A stretch of DNA of 64,000 nt, taken from positions 1 to 64,000 of IMG/VR virus record IMGVR_UViG_3300032224_000782, one strand, 5' to 3'. The notes below the pieces were generated by a model. The model saw nothing but the letters and a program-made list of their open reading frames with translations. It had not been told where the DNA came from and searched no databases. Positions 42,072 to 50,332 of this stretch are shown in pieces; within the stretch, counting starts at the first letter, position 1; every line of letters starts with the position of its first letter. Source of the DNA: a virus. The position numbers and the translations under genes are program-made.

Positions 42072-42114
42072 TACTTCGGTAGTACTTGCTCGAAATTCGG
42101 ATATCTGCTATAAT
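42068..42114 (+). promoter_or_regulatory. Stop-hairpin-promoter module B
   Basis: TAA within AAGTAATAC-TTCG-GTAGTACTT (9-bp stem with one A-G mismatch, UUCG loop), then TTGCTC (42086-42091), 17-bp spacer, TATAAT (42109-42114). Confidence 0.72.
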
Positions 42115-42144
42115 AATGGCATATTAAGCAAAAAGGAGTCTGCA

Positions 42145-42300
42145 ATGAAACTAGAAACTGCTATTAAAGTACTACTCAAAGAATGCGAGTTTTTAGGTGA
42201 AAATCTTGCAGAACTTCTGCAGGATATTGCACAACACGGTCGTATGATCTATAGCGAAAAAGTAGTACAAGCCGCAGAAGTGTATAACAGCCGCGGATAA
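42145..42300 (+). CDS. 51-residue helical protein
   Basis: MKLETAIKVLLKECEFLGENLAELLQDIAQHGRM, ending YNSRG. AAAAAGGAG in the shared leader at ideal spacing and its own strong promoter support it. Function unknown. Confidence 0.75.
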   Translation: MKLETAIKVLLKECEFLGENLAELLQDIAQHGRMIYSEKVVQAAEVYNSRG

Positions 42301-42305
42301 AACGG

Positions 42306-42334
42306 TTGACGATAATTCGAATATTTGCTATAAT
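42306..42334 (+). promoter_or_regulatory. Sigma70 promoter with shared early leader
   Basis: TTGACG, 17-bp spacer, TATAAT (42329-42334) with extended TGC. The transcript would start with ATGTTAAGCAAAAAGGAG, whose ATG (42341) is in frame with the gene at 42365. Confidence 0.75.
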
Positions 42335-42364
42335 AATGGCATGTTAAGCAAAAAGGAGTCAGCA

Positions 42365-42736
42365 ATGGAACAGTTCAAAAGTTGGGAAGAAATGTCCGAA
42401 TTAGAGCAAGCCCGTGAGACTTACTGGGATATGTACAAGGATGCCTACGGTGTTCGCCCACGTTGGATTGACACCACTGCTTGGACCCTCGAGGTGTTTG
42501 AAGCAGAATTTGCCAGCCTGGCCACTGCTATTGAGCAGGCTGAGATTGAGCGTAAAGCCGATCAAGCCCACGCTATTGTTAAGTTTGAGGATACTGTTAC
42601 TAACCTCATGCACACTGGTACTAACCGTGAACGAGTGATTGCTTGGTTGATGGATGCTGAACACGCCAATGGCGACTTTGAGTATTTTGCTTTTACCCAA
42701 GGCCTGCCTTACGGTTATTTTCGTAAGGCAGCATAA
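42365..42736 (+). CDS. Unknown early-type protein
   Basis: 123 residues from ATG 42365 (AAAAAGGAG 8 bases upstream). Acidic, helical, Trp-containing (SWEEMSELEQARETYW). An ATG at the predicted +1 (42341) would add MLSKKESA as a leaderless long form. Function unknown. Confidence 0.7.
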   Translation: MEQFKSWEEMSELEQARETYWDMYKDAYGVRPRWIDTTAWTLEVFEAEFASLATAIEQAEIERKADQAHAIVKFEDTVTNLMHTGTNRERVIAWLMDAEHANGDFEYFAFTQGLPYGYFRKAA

Positions 42737-42741
42737 AACGG

Positions 42742-42770
42742 TTGACTGAAAATCCAAAATTTGTTATAAT
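42742..42770 (+). promoter_or_regulatory. Sigma70 promoter with shared early leader
   Basis: TTGACT, 17-bp spacer, TATAAT (42765-42770). +7 is the A of an in-frame ATG (42777). Confidence 0.72.
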
Positions 42771-42800
42771 AATGACATGTTAAGCAAAAAGGAGTTTAAA

Positions 42801-43073
42801 ATGTCTGCACTAGTTGAATACACTTTGGAACTGTACAAGACTGACAAGCGTAAAAAAGAAGGTCGTCGTCTTGTTGCAAAAGAAGAATTTGCTCCTGTAA
42901 CCAGGGCTTATATCAAAGCAGTGATTGAGTCCAAAACTAAGTTGGGTTTTATTGTTGAAGCTCACGAAACTTGGGTCACCAAACGTAATATGATGACTGG
43001 CAAGACTTACAAAGAGCGTTACGACACTCCTTACTTCTGCTCACCCTCCAGCGAAACTTTTTGGAGCATGTAA
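42801..43073 (+). CDS. Unknown early-type protein
   Basis: 90 residues from ATG 42801 (AAAAAGGAG). Basic N-terminal half (LYKTDKRKKEGRRLVAKEEF). As with the preceding gene, an ATG at the predicted +1 (42777) gives an in-frame MLSKKEFK extension. Overlaps the next start (TAATG). Confidence 0.68.
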   Translation: MSALVEYTLELYKTDKRKKEGRRLVAKEEFAPVTRAYIKAVIESKTKLGFIVEAHETWVTKRNMMTGKTYKERYDTPYFCSPSSETFWSM

Positions 43074-43279
43074 TGAACGAACGCACTAAAGTATTATTCG
43101 ACAAAGCCTTGGACCAAGCAGTGCCTGAAACATGGACTACATTGAGCTATGATCAAATTATGAAACTGTCTGGTGCGTTTGCTGAGTTGATTGTGAAAGA
43201 ATGTGCCGAGATTGCTGATACTGCGGAACCATTCCTTTCTTCAGATCTTATTAAACAACAATTTGGAGTTGAAGAATGA
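43073..43279 (+). CDS. Small protein, MNER/FAELIV family, copy 2
   Basis: 68 residues: MNERTKVLFDKA, FAELIVKECAEIA, IKQQFGVEE. Paralogue of the gene at 20094. Coupled to both neighbours. Function unknown. Confidence 0.68.
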   Translation: MNERTKVLFDKALDQAVPETWTTLSYDQIMKLSGAFAELIVKECAEIADTAEPFLSSDLIKQQFGVEE

Positions 43280-43494
43280 ATTTTGGTATGTTCAGTGCTG
43301 AAGGCAACGATGCAGTAGCGGACATTGTAGTAGCCGCAAAGTTTCATAATCACTCATGGGCATGGACCTATTCACAGTTGCGTGAACTTGCTCAACAAGA
43401 TGGATTTGGTGAAGCCACTGACACTGAAGTTCGCGAACGTGTCTATGATGCAATTGGTGCAGGTCAACGTAAAGAGGAATTTTACGTCCGATGA
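43276..43494 (+). CDS. Small unknown protein
   Basis: 72 residues (MNFGMFSAEGNDAVADIVVAA in outline, then WAWTYSQLRELAQQ). ATGA-type overlaps at both ends make it part of a coupled chain 42801-43718. Function unknown. Confidence 0.62.
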   Translation: MNFGMFSAEGNDAVADIVVAAKFHNHSWAWTYSQLRELAQQDGFGEATDTEVRERVYDAIGAGQRKEEFYVR

Positions 43495-43718
43495 GAGTTA
43501 CGCCTGCTGACTATATTCCTGGAATGATTGAACACGCACGTCGTCTTCATGAAATTCGCAAACAAGATATAGAACGTGACGAACGTCGAACAGCAAGGCA
43601 TGTAAAAGAACAGTCGACTAAACATCGACGTGATTTAGAAATGGATAAGGTGTATCTTGAAAAAGGTCTTGTTAAAGCAAGATTAATTAAAGGTATGAAT
43701 GTAGATGTATATGCATAG
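43491..43718 (+). CDS. Small highly charged protein
   Basis: 75 residues, Arg/Lys/Glu-rich helix (HARRLHEIRKQDIERDERRTAR in outline). Likely a single long helix or coiled coil; nucleic-acid binding is possible. Confidence 0.62.
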   Translation: MRVTPADYIPGMIEHARRLHEIRKQDIERDERRTARHVKEQSTKHRRDLEMDKVYLEKGLVKARLIKGMNVDVYA

Positions 43719-43727
43719 GAGATTGAA

Positions 43728-43949
43728 ATGAATGATTGGGATCGTAGTAATTTGCATTTTATTCTTGACAGTGATAAAGAAACACTGGATGATTTTTATT
43801 CTTGGGCCACTGAGGACGATTTGAACTATGCACTTAATTTAGTTCGCACTGCCAAAGCAGAACTGTTGGTACAGGAACTTGAACTAATGGACGAAGTTGA
43901 ACATTGCAACGAAGCCATCAACGCATTGAAACAATTTGCAACAATCTAA
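43728..43949 (+). CDS. Small acidic protein
   Basis: 73 residues, acidic and helical (SDKETLDDFYSWATEDDLNYAL in outline). AGGAG upstream. Function unknown. Confidence 0.62.
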   Translation: MNDWDRSNLHFILDSDKETLDDFYSWATEDDLNYALNLVRTAKAELLVQELELMDEVEHCNEAINALKQFATI

Positions 43950-43958
43950 GAGGTTAAC

Positions 43959-44354
43959 ATGGGATTAGACATGTACGCATACGTGGCCGCTAATAAAGGT
44001 CAGATGAATGAACACTATGAAGGTTATGACTACGACAAGGACTCCAGTCCAGTAGCAAAGCCACGTGAGCTGGCTTACTGGCGCAAACATCCTAACCTGC
44101 ATGGCTGGATGCATCGTTTGTGGGAAAGCAAAGGCAACGTGGGTGACTTTAACGGTGACGAACTTGAGCTGACTTGGGAAGACTTAGAAAAGTTGGAAGA
44201 AGACCTTAAGCGTAAAGTCCTGCCCGACACCACAGGATTCTTTTTTGGTAATCCTGCCGACGACTATTATCTAGAACAGGACCTGGAGTTTGTCAAAAAA
44301 GCCAAAGCAGAAGTATTCTGCGGGCTCAAAGTTTTTTACAACTCAAGCTGGTAA
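43959..44354 (+). CDS. MGLDMYAY-type conserved phage protein
   Basis: 131 residues. The MGLDMYAYVA start and ELAYWRKHPNLHGWM segment belong to a family seen in many phages and some bacteria, uncharacterised. AGAGG upstream. No catalytic motif recognised. Confidence 0.68.
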   Translation: MGLDMYAYVAANKGQMNEHYEGYDYDKDSSPVAKPRELAYWRKHPNLHGWMHRLWESKGNVGDFNGDELELTWEDLEKLEEDLKRKVLPDTTGFFFGNPADDYYLEQDLEFVKKAKAEVFCGLKVFYNSSW

Positions 44355-44390
44355 TACATGTACAACGATTTTTTAACCAAGGAGAACGCT

Positions 44391-44552
44391 ATGAGCGAAA
44401 AAACCCTGAACGTGGCCAATACGGCTATTTTTCATCTGCAACTCAACACCGAGGATGCAATTCGTTTTGTCGCAAGACATGCCAGTGTAGATGTTAAGCT
44501 GGCTGGTTCAGCTATTAAAGAAGTCATGGTTGGCTACAAAACTAGAAAGTAA
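44391..44552 (+). CDS. 53-residue protein
   Basis: MSEKTLNVANTAIF, then AIRFVARHASVDVKLAGSAIKEVMVGYKTRK. Start ATG 44391 chosen over the upstream in-frame ATG because AAGGAG lies at 44379-44384. Function unknown. Confidence 0.62.
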   Translation: MSEKTLNVANTAIFHLQLNTEDAIRFVARHASVDVKLAGSAIKEVMVGYKTRK

Positions 44553-44554
44553 CA

Positions 44555-44869
44555 GTGGACCAATTCATATTTGGCATAGTGTGTAAAGCGTTGACTGCAT
44601 GTCAACCCGCAGTTGCACCTCCTAGGCCTCCCTCTACACCCAATGTCATTGTTTATCAGCAAGTAGGACATCCTGCACTGACGCAGTTAAGCATAGACGA
44701 AGTTTCTAAAATTGGTCTTGATTGTAATCAAAAAGATAAAACAATTCAAATTTTAGAAACTAGGGTTAGTGGATTGGGCGTTGATCCAGAACAGTTGCCA
44801 CAAGATCAACGCAAGTTAAATTCCGTGGCCCGTAGTAAAATTTGGCAATTAAGGACTTACTGTCGATGA
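44555..44869 (+). CDS. Putative small lipoprotein or secreted Pro-rich protein, GTG start
   Basis: 104 residues. A hydrophobic start followed by ALTAC (a lipobox-like L-T-A-C, Cys16) and a Pro-rich linker (QPAVAPPRPPSTP) suggest an outer-membrane lipoprotein. The n-region is acidic, which weakens this. GTG start two bases after the upstream stop, without a clear ribosome site. Next to two exported proteins, so an envelope role fits. Confidence 0.45.
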   Translation: MDQFIFGIVCKALTACQPAVAPPRPPSTPNVIVYQQVGHPALTQLSIDEVSKIGLDCNQKDKTIQILETRVSGLGVDPEQLPQDQRKLNSVARSKIWQLRTYCR

Positions 44870-45231
44870 AAAAAATTGCAGTTATTTTGAGTGTCTATGC
44901 AAGTGTGGTGGCAGCAGAAACTTTGCCCGAAATCGCACAATGCAGATACGAACAGCAAATTGAGCAGTTGCCTAACGGTACTACAAAGACATACCAAAAA
45001 GAGGTATGTATGGAAGAATCCAGTGTTACCATTCAAACGGTAAGGATTGGACAGCTGGTCCGACTGAACCAACTCAGACCACATCCGGTGATCCAAAACG
45101 AATTTGCCTACAAGCAAAGTCGGTGTCGTTGGTTCAGTGAAGCGTCAACAGCCCAAAAAGATTTGGTACAGTTTCAAGGCATTGCTTGTGAAGTTCAACC
45201 AAATGTTTGGCGAGTTGTTGACAAATTTTAA
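44866..45231 (+). CDS. Exported small protein with signal peptide
   Basis: 121 residues from ATG 44866: MKKIAVILSVYASVVAAE is a Sec signal peptide (cut near Ala17). The mature part has four Cys (CRYEQQ, EVC, RCRWF, IAC), probably two disulfides in the periplasm. AAGGAC precedes the start. Family not recognised. Confidence 0.7.
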   Translation: MKKIAVILSVYASVVAAETLPEIAQCRYEQQIEQLPNGTTKTYQKEVCMEESSVTIQTVRIGQLVRLNQLRPHPVIQNEFAYKQSRCRWFSEASTAQKDLVQFQGIACEVQPNVWRVVDKF

Positions 45232-45246
45232 AATTGAGTGTATAAT
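45218..45246 (+). promoter_or_regulatory. Consensus sigma70 promoter of the LPP20-like gene
   Basis: TTGACA (45218-45223), 17-bp spacer, TATAAT (45241-45246): full consensus. Followed by GAGGT before ATG 45277. Confidence 0.8.
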
Positions 45247-45276
45247 ACACTATCTTAAACAACACATGAGGTAATC

Positions 45277-46059
45277 ATGAAACGTAGTATTCTTTCAACA
45301 GCAGTTTTTTCGTTAATCACAGTATCTGCACATGCAGGTTGGTTTGGTAAAGATGAGGAGCCCAAGGCAGCGCCTGCTCCTATACCAGTGGCTGCTCCAG
45401 TAGTGCCAGCTCATCCTTACGCATTGCCTGAAGCTAAAACAGCAACAGCACCTAATGCACCTGAATGGTTTACTAAGATGCCAGCAGACACTGCTGACAT
45501 GGTGTTTGCAGTGGGTGTGGCTAAAAGTGTTAATGAGCAAATGGCTTATACCAAAGCACAGTCGCAGGCCCGTGCTAAAGTGGCTGAATTGTTAGCAAGT
45601 GAAGTTCGCAGTAGCACAAAAAGTTATAGCAATGATACTGGCGACTCAATGGTAGAAAGCAATGAAGTGACCATTCATCAATATGCAGAAGCTGTGACTG
45701 CTGGCGCACAACGTGTTGATAGTCAACGTAGTTTTGATGGCAAAACTTACACCGTATATGTATTGTTGCGTTTTCCTTTAGGCGATAACAATGTTCTGCG
45801 TAAAGAATTTGAAGCTAAGAAACTAAAGCGTGAAGCTGAGTTACGTAGTGCTAGAGCACATCAAGACTTGGAATCCAAGTCCGACAAGCGTAAAGCTGAT
45901 GCAGATGTTGTGGATCAAAAACTTAAGAAAGAGATTGGCCCAAAGCCAGAAGTTAGTGAAATTAAGTTACTGGACGTAGACAACGAAGCATACAAAGCTC
46001 GACGTGATGAAGCATTGTCTAAGCCCAATGCTGTGATTGGACAAACTGTAGTTCGCTAA
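45277..46059 (+). CDS. Periplasmic LPP20-like protein
   Basis: 260 residues. Signal peptide MKRSILSTAVFSLITVSAHA, Pro/Ala linker, then PEWFTKMP, FAVGVAKSVNEQMAYTKAQSQARAKVAELLASEV, the LPP20/LpoB-like fold seen in many bacterial envelope proteins. A charged coiled coil follows (about 175-225). Lacks a lipobox Cys, so it is predicted soluble in the periplasm. Probably host-derived. Own consensus promoter and terminator suggest high, independent expression. Confidence 0.72.
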   Translation: MKRSILSTAVFSLITVSAHAGWFGKDEEPKAAPAPIPVAAPVVPAHPYALPEAKTATAPNAPEWFTKMPADTADMVFAVGVAKSVNEQMAYTKAQSQARAKVAELLASEVRSSTKSYSNDTGDSMVESNEVTIHQYAEAVTAGAQRVDSQRSFDGKTYTVYVLLRFPLGDNNVLRKEFEAKKLKREAELRSARAHQDLESKSDKRKADADVVDQKLKKEIGPKPEVSEIKLLDVDNEAYKARRDEALSKPNAVIGQTVVR

Positions 46060-46079
46060 TTAAGCTAGTAGAATAAACT

Positions 46080-46114
46080 TGCCCCCGGGTTATAAATACC
46101 TTGGGGGCATTTTT
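46080..46114 (+). terminator. Terminator with a late promoter in its loop
   Basis: TGCCCCC (46080-46086) pairs with GGGGGCA (46103-46109), followed by TTTTT. The loop holds TATAAATA (46091-46098), a late promoter whose start would be near 46104, 11 bases before the SprT-like ATG. Confidence 0.75.
46091..46098 (+). promoter_or_regulatory. Late promoter TATAAATA inside the terminator
   Basis: Exact consensus. The leader to ATG 46115 would be about 11 bases (GGGGCATTTTT) without a usual ribosome site. Confidence 0.6.
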
Positions 46115-46609
46115 ATGGCTAGACCGAATCCAATACGTAGGATTATGCAGGACACACTGCCGGGCTTGACCTATCAAAGACGCAAACAATTCCGCCCCAG
46201 TTACGAAGATATTAACTACGCATATAATATCATTAATCGTTACATATTTGATAATAAACTTAGACGTCCAACAATATACCAAGGCATTGCTAGAAAAACA
46301 TGGGGCAGTTGTCAATGGTTAGATACCAAGCAAGTGTCTGGATCGTATTGTCATATTCAGTTAAGTGACAAGTGGTTTTGCCAACAGTGGTTTATGAACA
46401 CACTGGCACATGAAATGGTACACCAATGGCAGTGGGACATATATCGTTGGGAACTACTAGAAGAAGGTAGAAAAATTTATGAAGACTCTGGGGCACATGG
46501 CCCTAGTTTTTTTGCTTGGCGTGATAGATTTGATTATTATGATCTTACACTAAAAACTACTTATGGACAACGTCGCTGGTTTAAATATCAAAACTTCTCT
46601 AAATGCTAA
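46115..46609 (+). CDS. SprT-like zinc metalloprotease
   Basis: 164 residues from ATG 46115. HEMVH at 99-103 is the zinc site with Glu100; GAHGPSFFAWRDRF supplies the third ligand region. SprT/Spartan-type fold, including KTWGSC and the NTLAHEMVHQWQWD helix. Spartan-family proteases cut DNA-protein crosslinks; SprT-like genes are also common in T4-like phages. Confidence 0.83.
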   Translation: MARPNPIRRIMQDTLPGLTYQRRKQFRPSYEDINYAYNIINRYIFDNKLRRPTIYQGIARKTWGSCQWLDTKQVSGSYCHIQLSDKWFCQQWFMNTLAHEMVHQWQWDIYRWELLEEGRKIYEDSGAHGPSFFAWRDRFDYYDLTLKTTYGQRRWFKYQNFSKC

Positions 46610-46621
46610 AATAAGTACAAG

Positions 46622-47503
46622 ATGTACAAATATATCTGCATTGAATACGCAGACCCTGATAACTTAATTGATTCCATTCCGTTAACGTTTCGACTACGCA
46701 ATAATTCTGTAGTCCCAAAATGGACCAATAAAATTATACAAGCCCAGAAACAATACAGTATAGATGATCCTAAACGATTCTACGGATTTGACGATCACCA
46801 AACACAAATAACACAGGCACTGTTAAGGATAAACTCCTGCATTGACATTATCAATAGTCATAATACAATCATTGATCGAAAGTTAACTGACGTTAATGAC
46901 ACTGATACTTTAAATTATTTGCATCACATATTCGAAGTGTATCACGGACTATTGGATCAGCAAACACATGAATTTTATGTAACTGCATCCACAGATGTAC
47001 AACGTGCATTGGCGGATTTGAATATATGTGTGCATCGTTGCGAATCTATTGCACAGGGCGCAGTGCCTAGACATGTAGTAACTTATTACGGGTTGCCAAA
47101 AATAGATGTATTGGATTTAGAGGACTACAACTTGTTTACTGATGTTTATAAGTTTGGGACTGTATACCTAAATTATGTAGAGATTGGTAAAACACTGGAA
47201 GATTTGGCTGTGGACAATGATCAATACATTGCTGACGAAGCATTTAGGCCTTTTAGGCACTACAGTGCAGATTTTGGTGTATTGTTTGCTGACAGTGATT
47301 TTCAACAAGTGTGCCAAAGACGCGATTTGGTGAGGGACTATTACTTGAGCAACAGTGAATTCTTTTTAAAACGGGGATTGCACTCAGAGCATGCTTACTT
47401 AAAGATTGGCAGAATTCCGTTAGCGGATATTGATTCTTCTCCTGGAGATGTGTTACAATTACTGAGAACAAGACAGTATGTAAAATCTGTCACAATTTAT
47501 TAA
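46622..47503 (+). CDS. Unknown conserved phage protein
   Basis: 293 residues. [40 protein letters not shown], a helical middle, and [22 protein letters not shown] at the end. Seven or more Tyr/Phe-Asp pairs and no catalytic motif. A weak TAAAATA box lies 9 bases upstream. Function unknown. Confidence 0.55.
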   Translation: MYKYICIEYADPDNLIDSIPLTFRLRNNSVVPKWTNKIIQAQKQYSIDDPKRFYGFDDHQTQITQALLRINSCIDIINSHNTIIDRKLTDVNDTDTLNYLHHIFEVYHGLLDQQTHEFYVTASTDVQRALADLNICVHRCESIAQGAVPRHVVTYYGLPKIDVLDLEDYNLFTDVYKFGTVYLNYVEIGKTLEDLAVDNDQYIADEAFRPFRHYSADFGVLFADSDFQQVCQRRDLVRDYYLSNSEFFLKRGLHSEHAYLKIGRIPLADIDSSPGDVLQLLRTRQYVKSVTIY

Positions 47504-47510
47504 GGAACTT

Positions 47511-48101
47511 ATGCCAAACTTTGTACCAACAGTATTAGAAAAAACCAGTAACGGCGAACGTGCATATGACATTTATAGTCGACTACTAAAAGATAGAATT
47601 GTCATGTTGGACACAGATGTAAATGAACACAGTGCTAGTCTTGTGGTAGCACAGATGTTATTTTTAGAAAGTGAAAATCCAGATGCCGATATCCTATTTT
47701 ATATTAACAGCCCTGGTGGCGTTGTCACTGCTGGTATGGCAATTTATGATACTATGCAGTTTATTAGGCCAGATGTGTCCACTATAGTTATGGGACAGGC
47801 CTGTAGCATGGGGTCACTGTTAGCACAAGCAGGTGCAAAAGGTAAGCGATTACTTCTCCCTAATGCTAGACACATGATTCATCAACCGTCAGGTGGTGCT
47901 CGTGGACAAGCTACAGACATGTTGATCCAAGTTGAGGAAATTCTTGCTATGAAGAAAAACCTTACACAAATTTATGTTGACCATAATTCTGCAGGTAAGA
48001 CATTTGATGAATTATCTAATGACATGGAACGTGATTTCTTTATGTCAGCAGAGCAAGCGGTTGCTTACGGACTTGCAGATTCAATTGTACAAAAGAGATA
48101 A
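47511..48101 (+). CDS. clpP: ClpP protease subunit
   Basis: 196 residues, full length. Catalytic triad Ser99 (GQACSMGS), His124 ([10 protein letters not shown]) and Asp171 (NDMERD). Handle helix and [17 protein letters not shown] are conserved. The peptidase half of ClpAP/ClpXP; with phage clpS it could redirect host proteolysis, or work in prohead maturation. Its stop overlaps the radical SAM start. Confidence 0.96.
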   Translation: MPNFVPTVLEKTSNGERAYDIYSRLLKDRIVMLDTDVNEHSASLVVAQMLFLESENPDADILFYINSPGGVVTAGMAIYDTMQFIRPDVSTIVMGQACSMGSLLAQAGAKGKRLLLPNARHMIHQPSGGARGQATDMLIQVEEILAMKKNLTQIYVDHNSAGKTFDELSNDMERDFFMSAEQAVAYGLADSIVQKR

Positions 48102-49387
48102 TGACTTTTAAAGATAGTTTTTGTCCTAGCCCATGGTTTCACATGCGTGTTACTAACTCGGGCGACTATGACTACTGTAGGTGGCAAACTAAACACAGCG
48201 GGCAGAAAACTGAAAATATAAGAGATACTACGCCAAAAGACTTTTTTCAAAACAGCATGGCAAGTATTCGTATGCAAATGTTAGCGGGAGAAACTCCACT
48301 GGGCTGTGCTGATTGTTACTTGATGGACAAGCATAATAAGGTCAGCGGAAGGCAAAAACAACTCTTAAAGACTGGCGTTAGATTAGAATACTTTGACAAA
48401 AGTATGCTGACCAGTGCTTGGTCCAGTGAGTACAAAAATTCCTATGACCAACAAGGTATAGTTGATTTGCTACCACAGGATTGGCAAATTGACTTAGGAA
48501 ATTTCTGCAATTCAGCGTGTTTGTTTTGTCACAGTAACTATAGTTCAAGTCTAGCAGTGGAATGGAAAAAACTAGGATTACTGCAAACAATGCCTGCTAG
48601 AAATTGGTGTGATGACGATAAAACTCTACAAGTATTTTTAGACACTTTGCTGTGTTCTAAGAAACTCAGCTACTTGCATTTTATTGGCGGAGAAACATTA
48701 ATAACTCCGGCATTTAAGAAAATATTAAAAGAACTGATCAAGGCAGGGCTAGCATCAGACGTTACCATAGGGTTTACTACTTCTTTAATAACATGGGATG
48801 AGTCCATTATAGACTTACTGGGAAATTTCAAACAAGTTAATTTAGGCATGAGTGTTGAGTGCCTACATCCTGTAAACGATTACGTAAGATATCCCAGTAA
48901 AATTGATCAAGTACAAGATACCATCAATCGTTGGATTGATATTGCCAACAGTCGCGGTTGGTTATTGCAAATTAGGACTACTCCTACTATACTAACAATC
49001 AGTCACTTACTAACAATATTTGAATTTGCTTACAGTAAAAATATTTCTGTGGAAAGTTGTAACTTCTTGGATCATCCTGCGTATATGAGACCAACTGTAT
49101 TGCCTCTTGACTATCGAGTAAAAATTATAGAATCTTTAGACAACTGGCTCAAAGATAAAACACAGTCTGTAGACACTGTAGTAAACACACGTGATCCTAA
49201 TAAAGCAAAATTACAAGTAGTACAAGATGCACAAAGCTATGTAAACTATTTAAAAAATCAAGGCGACGAATCGCACATGCTTCCAGAATTAATTAACTAT
49301 CTTAAAATAATGGAAAGCAATAGGAAAAACACAGTATTAGATTACCTACCAGAATATGAACAACTATTTAGAGCTGCTGGATACTGA
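48101..49387 (+). CDS. Twitch-type radical SAM enzyme
   Basis: 428 residues. Cys136-x3-Cys140-x2-Cys143 (CNSACLFC) binds the [4Fe-4S]-SAM cluster; FIGGETL is the second core motif. The N-terminus (CPSPWFHMRVTNSGDYDYCRW) and CADC near 88-91 resemble the auxiliary cluster region of SPASM/Twitch enzymes. Reaction unknown. The phage IscU/IscA could supply its cluster. Overlaps clpP by one base and the next gene by 32. Confidence 0.85.
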   Translation: MTFKDSFCPSPWFHMRVTNSGDYDYCRWQTKHSGQKTENIRDTTPKDFFQNSMASIRMQMLAGETPLGCADCYLMDKHNKVSGRQKQLLKTGVRLEYFDKSMLTSAWSSEYKNSYDQQGIVDLLPQDWQIDLGNFCNSACLFCHSNYSSSLAVEWKKLGLLQTMPARNWCDDDKTLQVFLDTLLCSKKLSYLHFIGGETLITPAFKKILKELIKAGLASDVTIGFTTSLITWDESIIDLLGNFKQVNLGMSVECLHPVNDYVRYPSKIDQVQDTINRWIDIANSRGWLLQIRTTPTILTISHLLTIFEFAYSKNISVESCNFLDHPAYMRPTVLPLDYRVKIIESLDNWLKDKTQSVDTVVNTRDPNKAKLQVVQDAQSYVNYLKNQGDESHMLPELINYLKIMESNRKNTVLDYLPEYEQLFRAAGY

Positions 49388-49814
49388 TCCTAAAATTTTA
49401 ATTAGGTTACAACTAACACCTATCTGCAACAACGGTGCCCCACAATTAGTGGTTACAATTAATGGAACTAGATTACATTCTGGACCTATAGACACAGTGA
49501 CAACGATAACAAAAACCATTGGCTTGATGGACAATGTTATTGTAGAATTAGTGCTTAAAGAAAAGAGATATCACGAGTCATTGGAAACAGCAGTGATCAT
49601 TAACTCTATCCAAATTGATGATTTTGAATTTGTCCCCAATTATACTGGCGGTGATTCAAATTGTATATACTACGACAATGATCACAACATAAATGCAGTA
49701 ACTAACTACTTAGGATTTAACGGTGTGTGGCGATTAGAAATTAATGAACCATTTTATCGTTGGCTCCATAAAAACTCTGGGCAAGGCATGTTGTTGGAAC
49801 CTGCTAATTTTTAA
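49356..49814 (+). CDS. Unknown beta-rich protein after the radical SAM gene
   Basis: 152 residues. IRLQLTPICNNGAPQLVVTINGTRLHSGPID suggests a beta-sandwich or carbohydrate-binding-like fold; the C-terminus is Trp/Tyr-rich. The ATG at 49356 lies inside the radical SAM gene. It may be the partner or substrate of that enzyme; inference only. Confidence 0.5.
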   Translation: MNNYLELLDTDPKILIRLQLTPICNNGAPQLVVTINGTRLHSGPIDTVTTITKTIGLMDNVIVELVLKEKRYHESLETAVIINSIQIDDFEFVPNYTGGDSNCIYYDNDHNINAVTNYLGFNGVWRLEINEPFYRWLHKNSGQGMLLEPANF

Positions 49815-49831
49815 CCTACAAAAACTGCTAA

Positions 49832-49839
49832 TATAAATA
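49832..49839 (+). promoter_or_regulatory. Late promoter TATAAATA of the sugar operon
   Basis: Exact consensus; start near 49845 gives a 17-base A-rich leader before ATG 49862. Confidence 0.6.
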
Positions 49840-49861
49840 TAAAAAACAACTCAACTATCAT

Positions 49862-50329
49862 ATGACAATCAATATTCAAACACTCAACGAAGTTAAAACT
49901 GTGACTAAACCCTGGGGACATGAAAAGTGGATCCAAGTAGGCGAAGGTGATCATACCTATGTACTCAAAGAAATCAAGCTCAATGCAGGATTTAAAACTA
50001 GTTTACAAGTACACAAGTTCAAAGCAGAAACGAATTACATTTTGCAAGGCGAAGGCGAAATTGTTTACAGCAAAGTCAAACTGGACTGTGACAAGTATCT
50101 TGCAGACAAATACAAAGTTCTAGAATTTGACGAAATATTAAACGACCTGCAATTTTCCAAATTTGGCCCAGGCAGTGTAATGACCATTGAACCTGGAACC
50201 ATTCATAGAATGATTGCACACACTGACTTGCTGTTTGTGGAAGCCAGTACATGTCACTTAGACGATGTTATCAGACTACAAGATGATGCTAATCGTCAAC
50301 ACGGTAAAATTGATTCAGAACACAAATAA
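49862..50329 (+). CDS. Cupin, mannose-6-phosphate isomerase-like
   Basis: 155 residues. KPWGHEKWIQV at the start and NAGFKTSLQVHKFKAETNYILQGEGEI (cupin motif 1 with the His/Glu metal site) plus PGSVMTIEPGTIHRMIA (motif 2) match the type II PMI/sugar-epimerase cupins. Probably isomerises or binds a sugar phosphate made or used by the next enzyme. First gene of a tight five-gene operon. Confidence 0.8.
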   Translation: MTINIQTLNEVKTVTKPWGHEKWIQVGEGDHTYVLKEIKLNAGFKTSLQVHKFKAETNYILQGEGEIVYSKVKLDCDKYLADKYKVLEFDEILNDLQFSKFGPGSVMTIEPGTIHRMIAHTDLLFVEASTCHLDDVIRLQDDANRQHGKIDSEHK

Positions 50330-50332
50330 AAT

